This document shows, in pieces, positions 7,327-10,386 of a stretch of 10,386 nucleotides of DNA (position 1 is the first letter of the stretch; every line of letters begins with the position of its first letter). This stretch comes from Saccoglossus kowalevskii (taxonomy: Eukaryota; Hemichordata; Enteropneusta; Harrimaniidae), in NCBI RefSeq assembly GCF_000003605.2, contig NW_003132354.1, positions 73,887 to 84,272 of the forward strand, written 5' to 3'. The notes under the pieces were generated by a model that was given only the letters and a program-made list of their open reading frames with translations, had not been told where the DNA came from and did no database searches. The position numbers were made by a program, and so were the translations under genes.

Positions 7327-7351
7327 TGGGCGCTAACGCGGTCGAGTACGG
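7327..7351 (-). repeat. Right terminal inverted repeat, 25 bp
   Basis: It begins TGGGCGCTAACG and ends GTCGAGTACGG, and is the perfect inverted partner of 5448-5472. A related word, GGGGTGGGCGCTTTGCC, lies at 6208-6224 and may be an internal copy of the subterminal sequence. Confidence 0.93.
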
Positions 7352-7359
7352 TATATATA

Positions 7360-7510
7360 CCCATGTACATCACAACATTTCATTTTTATGTGACAATGCT
7401 GTTGTTTTTTTCATGAGAATTGTTCTCTGGGTAAATAACATGATGGCAGAACCTGATGATGACTTTCACAGTTGCACAAGATACTGCTACGATCACCATC
7501 TTACGATACT
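7360..7510. other. Short unassigned spacer
   Basis: This is unique-looking sequence between the transposon's right end and the minisatellite. I see no repeats or signals in it. The open frames crossing it run into the minisatellite and are artefacts of that repeat. Confidence 0.5.
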
Positions 7511-8254
7511 GACGCATTTGCTATGTATAGAGACGCATTTGCTATGTATAGAGACACATTTGCTATGTATAGAGACACATTTGCTATATATAGAGACACA
7601 TTTGCTATATATAGAGACGCATTTGCTATGTATAGAGACGCATTTGCTATGTATAGAGACACATTTGCTATGTATAGAGACGCATTTGCTATGTATAGAG
7701 ACGCATTTGCTATGTATAGAGACGCATTTGCTATGTATAGAGACGCATTTGCTATGTATAGAGACGCATTTGCTATGTATAGAGACACATTTGCTATGTA
7801 TAGAGACACATTTGCTATGTATAGAGACGCATTTGCTATGTATAGAGACACATTTGCTATGCATAGAGACACATTTGCTATGCATAGAGACACATTTGCT
7901 ATGCATAGAGATGCATTTGCTATGCATAGAGACGCATTTGCTATGTATAGAGACGCATTTGCTATGTATAGAGACGCATTTGCTATGTATAGAGACACAT
8001 TTGCTATGTATAGAGACACATTTGATATGTATAGAGACGCATTTGCTATGTATAGAGACGCATTTGCTATGTATAGAGACGCATTTGCTATGTATAGAGA
8101 CACATTTGCTATGTATAGAGACACATTTGCTATGTATAGAGACACATTTGCTATGTATAGAGACACATTTGCTATGTATAGAGACACATTTGCTATGTAT
8201 AGAGACACATTTGCTATGTATAGACACACATTTGCTATGTATAGACACACATTT
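7511..8254. repeat. 21 bp minisatellite, 35 full copies plus a partial
   Basis: The unit is GACGCATTTG followed by CTATGTATAGA, repeated without a single indel from 7511 to 8245, then 9 bases of a 36th copy. Variation is limited. The fourth base is G in 16 units and A in 18, while unit 20 has T at base 3. Units 4-5 read TATATA and units 17-20 read TGCATA in place of TGTATA. Unit 25 has GATATG, and unit 35 starts with C. Because 21 is a multiple of three and the unit has no stop in several frames, long open frames appear on both strands (for example a repeated HLLCIET heptad). These are not evidence of a gene. Confidence 0.97.
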
Positions 8255-8463
8255 ACATGTGAATGTCAGGTATGATTAGTTTTCTCAATAAACCCAAATG
8301 TAGTTACAGTAAGCAGCCACATATACTTATAACCACAGCATATAATTTGGTTTTGTATAGAATCTGGCCCAAAAAAAACAGGTGGGTGGCACACAAAAAA
8401 TGAGTCAATTAAAAACTACTTGATAGAATATTGCGTCAACCAAACCCTAACTCATGAAAGTTA
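8255..8463. other. Unassigned spacer
   Basis: The sequence between the minisatellite and the next transposon holds a chance-level AATAAA at 8287-8292 and short A runs. No gene or repeat is recognisable. Confidence 0.5.
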
Positions 8464-8470
8464 GATCAAT
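8464..8470 (+). repeat. Target site duplication, left (GATCAAT)
   Basis: GATCAAT lies directly before the left inverted repeat and is repeated exactly at 9175-9181, directly after the right one. The next two bases right of the second copy (CA) also match the first bases of the element, so 7 bp is the symmetrical reading and up to 9 bp is possible. Confidence 0.8.
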
Positions 8471-8500
8471 CATGGAACTATAAACCCCAGGAAGAACAAC
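8471..8500 (+). repeat. Left terminal inverted repeat, 30 bp
   Basis: It begins CATGGAACTATAAACC and ends AGGAAGAACAAC. The match to 9145-9174 is perfect and stops abruptly at both inner edges. Confidence 0.95.
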
Positions 8501-8657
8501 GAAACTAAGAGGATTAAAAAAACCTTTGTCTTAGTTTATCTTACAGTGCTTTCGCTTTTGTTTCCACAACATTAGTCATACGCCATGTTAGTTGCCGCCG
8601 ATACGCCCGTTTCAACCGCTTTGCTGGAAACGGAAAACTTGAAAAAAATATTTCATA

Positions 8658-8737
8658 TCTGCGCAGTAAAATATTTCGTTCACTACGCATGCGCAAACAA
8701 GTCGGTCTGCAGGGTGACCTTCAGTGTACCGGAAATC
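8658..8737 (+). promoter_or_regulatory. NRF1- and ETS-like sites inside the MITE-like element
   Basis: ACGCATGCGCA at 8685-8695 fits the NRF1 palindrome with one changed base. A half-site, CTGCGCAG, lies at about 8659-8666. ACCGGAAAT at 8728-8736 fits the ETS/GABP core. This grouping is typical of CpG promoters without a TATA box. A GGCGCCATT word (YY1-like) follows at 8940. It may be the remnant promoter of the transposon's gene. No transcript evidence can be drawn from sequence alone. Confidence 0.35.
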
Positions 8738-9144
8738 ATGCAACGGGTCGGAGTTTTAGCGAGTTTTTTTCAACCCTCGAAAAAATAAGGTTGCGAAAGT
8801 TTGCGAAACATGGGGTTTGGTATGCTGTTTGTTGTCGAGATATCCCGACTTATTCCGTGTTTCCCTTCGATCGCCAGAAGTGGCAATGTGTTTTTTTTTT
8901 TCCCAATGAATGTCGCTCATTTATCAGTGTTTTTGTCTTGGCGCCATTGTTTTTTTTTATGCTATAACCGAAACAACTCGATCACATGATCCCTGAAGTC
9001 GCCCGATTGACTCTGAAAATGACCGATAGTCGGAGATAAACATTCATTTGCGTAAATCGGCTTATTTTTTAATGCGACGAAATAAACAGTCAAAATAAAC
9101 ATTCGTCATCGCGGCAACTATCATAGTTCAAAGGAAACGAATTG

Positions 9145-9174
9145 GTTGTTCTTCCTGGGGTTTATAGTTCCATG
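9145..9174 (-). repeat. Right terminal inverted repeat, 30 bp
   Basis: It begins GTTGTTCTTCCTGGGG and ends TATAGTTCCATG. It is the exact inverted partner of 8471-8500 and is followed by the second GATCAAT. Confidence 0.95.
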
Positions 9175-9181
9175 GATCAAT
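9175..9181 (+). repeat. Target site duplication, right (GATCAAT)
   Basis: This is the exact second copy of 8464-8470, directly outside the right inverted repeat. Confidence 0.8.
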
Positions 9182-9389
9182 CAATGAGAGAGCAGCTTAT
9201 TTGTTGACAGATGCTTCCACTCATGGGAAGAATACTTGTGGGTGACCACTGTAAACCCCTTTGTGTTGATAAATCACAGAAGTAAATTTATGAATCTTTA
9301 TAGCCTGAAAACATTTTCAGATCAAAAACACCAAACATGGAATACACACAATAGCATTACTGCCAAGTTGTGTTTAGATTAACTGGTTG
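9182..9389. other. Unassigned spacer
   Basis: This is AT-rich unique-looking sequence between the MITE-like element and the CpG-bearing segment downstream. I recognise nothing in it. Confidence 0.5.
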
Positions 9390-9960
9390 GTGTAACCATG
9401 GAGGTAGAAAATAGAAGGAGTGCGGACGCTATTGTTTCCACTGGTTTCATGATGCTTTGGATTTATTTACTCAGTACACATTGTAATTATTTGGCAAACA
9501 CACTGTCAAGTGTCACCGTTAATCAGCTTACGTGTTTCGGCTGTATTCGGAAGCTTTACGAAGATTCTCGACACACTGCGCATGCCCAAACAGATAACAA
9601 TAATACAAAATGCAGCGAAAGACGTACACTGAGTGTACGCAATACCCCAAATCTATTGCAACAAAAGGCGCGATTTTTAACATCTGCACAGTTCTGCACA
9701 CCGATGAAAAATGCCCGGTCAAAACACCTTGTTATAAACTTATCATGTATCTTTAAATTTCACTGCGGAAATTTGCGGGATTGTTTTAATCAATGTTTTA
9801 AGTTGGACGACTATTTCGATGAAAAATATCAGAAAAGAAGTAATCACACATCTTGAAAGCGTCCGTACGCAGAATTTCCAGTACCTACAAGTGTGAAATG
9901 ACCTTTGTGACCCGATAAAGATCATTGCGCATGCAAAATTTTTTTATTTATGGTTTGCGC
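9390..9960 (+). other. CpG-bearing segment with an unrecognised 152-codon open frame
   Basis: An open frame runs from an ATG at 9398, in a good animal start context (A at -3, G at +4), to a stop ending at 9856. It encodes 152 residues with an internal hydrophobic stretch at about residues 14-34 (FMMLWIYLLSTHCNYLANTL) and is rich in Cys, His, Asn and Thr. I recognise no family, and the composition looks random. It is the longest frame outside repeats but could be chance. The segment has NRF1-like TGCGCATGCCCA at 9577-9588 and TGCGCATGCA at 9926-9935, plus an inverted pair CGGACGCT (9423-9430) and AGCGTCCG. These hint at a promoter or first exon, or at another old element. Confidence 0.25.
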
Positions 9961-10386
9961 ATTCAATTTTATAGACGATGTTTAAACGGAATTTATTTTT
10001 TTCAGTTCTACTCTCGTTTTCTTGTGTAAATAAGCGGCTATCATCATGTAGATAAAATGACTTCTAAACAAAAACAATAAGTGGCTTAACCAGAGCGAAG
10101 ACAAAGGATAAGATTAACTTGGGCTTAAGGTAGCAGAATAGTTTTTTGGGCATTTTTCACATTTTTTTTTGAAAATCACACGAATAGCTCCCTAAGGCAT
10201 GCTACATACATTGGTGTTTTTATTTTATTGAAAAAAAAATATCTTGTACAAGTAAACTGATTTTTTTCTTGTGTGCAAACAAATGGCCAAGTTTTTGTTT
10301 ATCCAGTGTACACCAAACTAGTGCATCTCATTAATATGCATGGTTTACAAACATAACTGAACTGAGGGTAAATAGTTTTAAGTTGG
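9961..10386. other. No recognisable gene or repeat
   Basis: This is AT-rich sequence with A and T runs. I see no supported open frame, inverted repeat or RNA gene. Confidence 0.5.

Larger units (their letters stand above)
5448..7351. mobile_element. DNA transposon with 25 bp perfect terminal inverted repeats
   Basis: Seen: 5448-5472 begins CCGTACTCGACCGCGTTAGC and is exactly the reverse complement of 7327-7351, which ends CGGTCGAGTACGG. Both ends abut TA runs, (TA)5 at 5438-5447 and (TA)4 at 7352-7359. Insertion into TA, or a short TA-type target duplication, is therefore possible but cannot be sized. Inside the left end are a 14 nt palindrome at 5488-5501 and a stem GGGGTG/CACCCC (5505-5510 with 5525-5530). 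Taking out the nested family C element leaves about 840 bp. No transposase frame is recognisable, so it is non-autonomous. I cannot name the superfamily; TA-targeting groups such as Tc1/mariner are candidates only. Confidence 0.8.
8471..9174. mobile_element. 704 bp non-autonomous DNA transposon (MITE-like), 30 bp perfect TIRs
   Basis: Seen: 8471-8500 begins CATGGAACTATAAACCCCAG and is the exact reverse complement of 9145-9174 over 30 bp. GATCAAT flanks both ends. The interior is CpG-bearing, unlike the AT-rich surroundings, and has several small overlapping frames (67 and 92 codons) with no recognisable transposase motif. Known: ~30 bp TIRs starting CA with 7-8 bp duplications fit P-like elements, and hAT elements make 8 bp duplications. 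Neither fit is decisive. Perfect TIRs and an intact duplication imply a recent insertion. A deletion derivative of a larger transposon that kept its promoter region is my preferred reading. Confidence 0.85.

Noticed and set aside
7511-8254. CRISPR array
   Set aside because: The 21 bp repeats are directly adjacent with no unique spacers, and the surroundings are eukaryotic transposons.
7134-8279. Long open frames (up to 381 codons) on both strands over the minisatellite
   Set aside because: The 21 bp unit has no stop in several frames and its length is a multiple of three, so open frames on both strands are automatic. The longest frame also runs through the end of the family C element, the microsatellite and the transposon's right repeat.
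8287-8292. AATAAA polyadenylation signal
   Set aside because: The hexamer is expected by chance in AT-rich sequence and no supported gene ends here.
9423-9870. CGGACGCT/AGCGTCCG pair as terminal inverted repeats of another transposon
   Set aside because: It is only 8 bp, the match does not extend, and no target duplication flanks it.

Overview
The window looks like a repeat-rich, AT-rich intergenic or intronic stretch of an invertebrate animal genome. I found no convincing protein-coding gene, tRNA, rRNA, CRISPR array or bacterial operon. The best clue to origin is several elements built like the non-autonomous Helitron relatives known as Helentron-associated interspersed elements (HINE: DINE-1 of flies, 'pearl' elements of bivalves). 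These have a short 5' inverted repeat, a core of ~120-160 bp tandem units, sometimes an (ACGG/ACAG/CA)n tract, and a 3' terminal hairpin. A marine mollusc or similar invertebrate is my guess; the species cannot be fixed from this sequence.

Layout. 1-793: no recognisable feature. 794-1488: family A element, copy 1, with ~3.5 core units of ~158 bp. 1489-2590: no recognisable feature. 2591-4314: a composite of a second A copy (2591-2641 plus 3731-3933), split by a complete family B element (2642-3730) and joined head-to-tail to a third A copy (3934-4314). 4315-5437: mostly unassigned, with two decayed relics resembling A and B. 5448-7351: a DNA transposon with perfect 25 bp terminal inverted repeats, flanked by (TA)n on both sides. 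Its interior holds a CpG-bearing promoter-like stretch and a nested family C HINE-like element (about 6243-7308). 7360-7510: unassigned. 7511-8254: a 35-copy, 21 bp minisatellite with no length variation. 8471-9174: a 704 bp non-autonomous DNA transposon with perfect 30 bp terminal inverted repeats and a 7 bp target duplication; its interior has NRF1- and ETS-like sites. 9390-9960: a CpG-bearing segment with NRF1-like sites and an unrecognised 152-codon open frame. 9961-10386: no recognisable feature.

The parts do not act together as a pathway. The window is a record of successive insertions: B into A, and C into the 5448-7351 transposon, with A copies joined head-to-tail. The most informative signal is structural. 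Families A, B and C have different sequences but the same terminal design. In each, the right arm of a bulged 3' hairpin is also perfectly complementary to the 5' inverted repeat. Long open frames across the minisatellite and the HINE cores are by-products of repeats whose length is a multiple of three or that lack stops, and I do not annotate them as genes.
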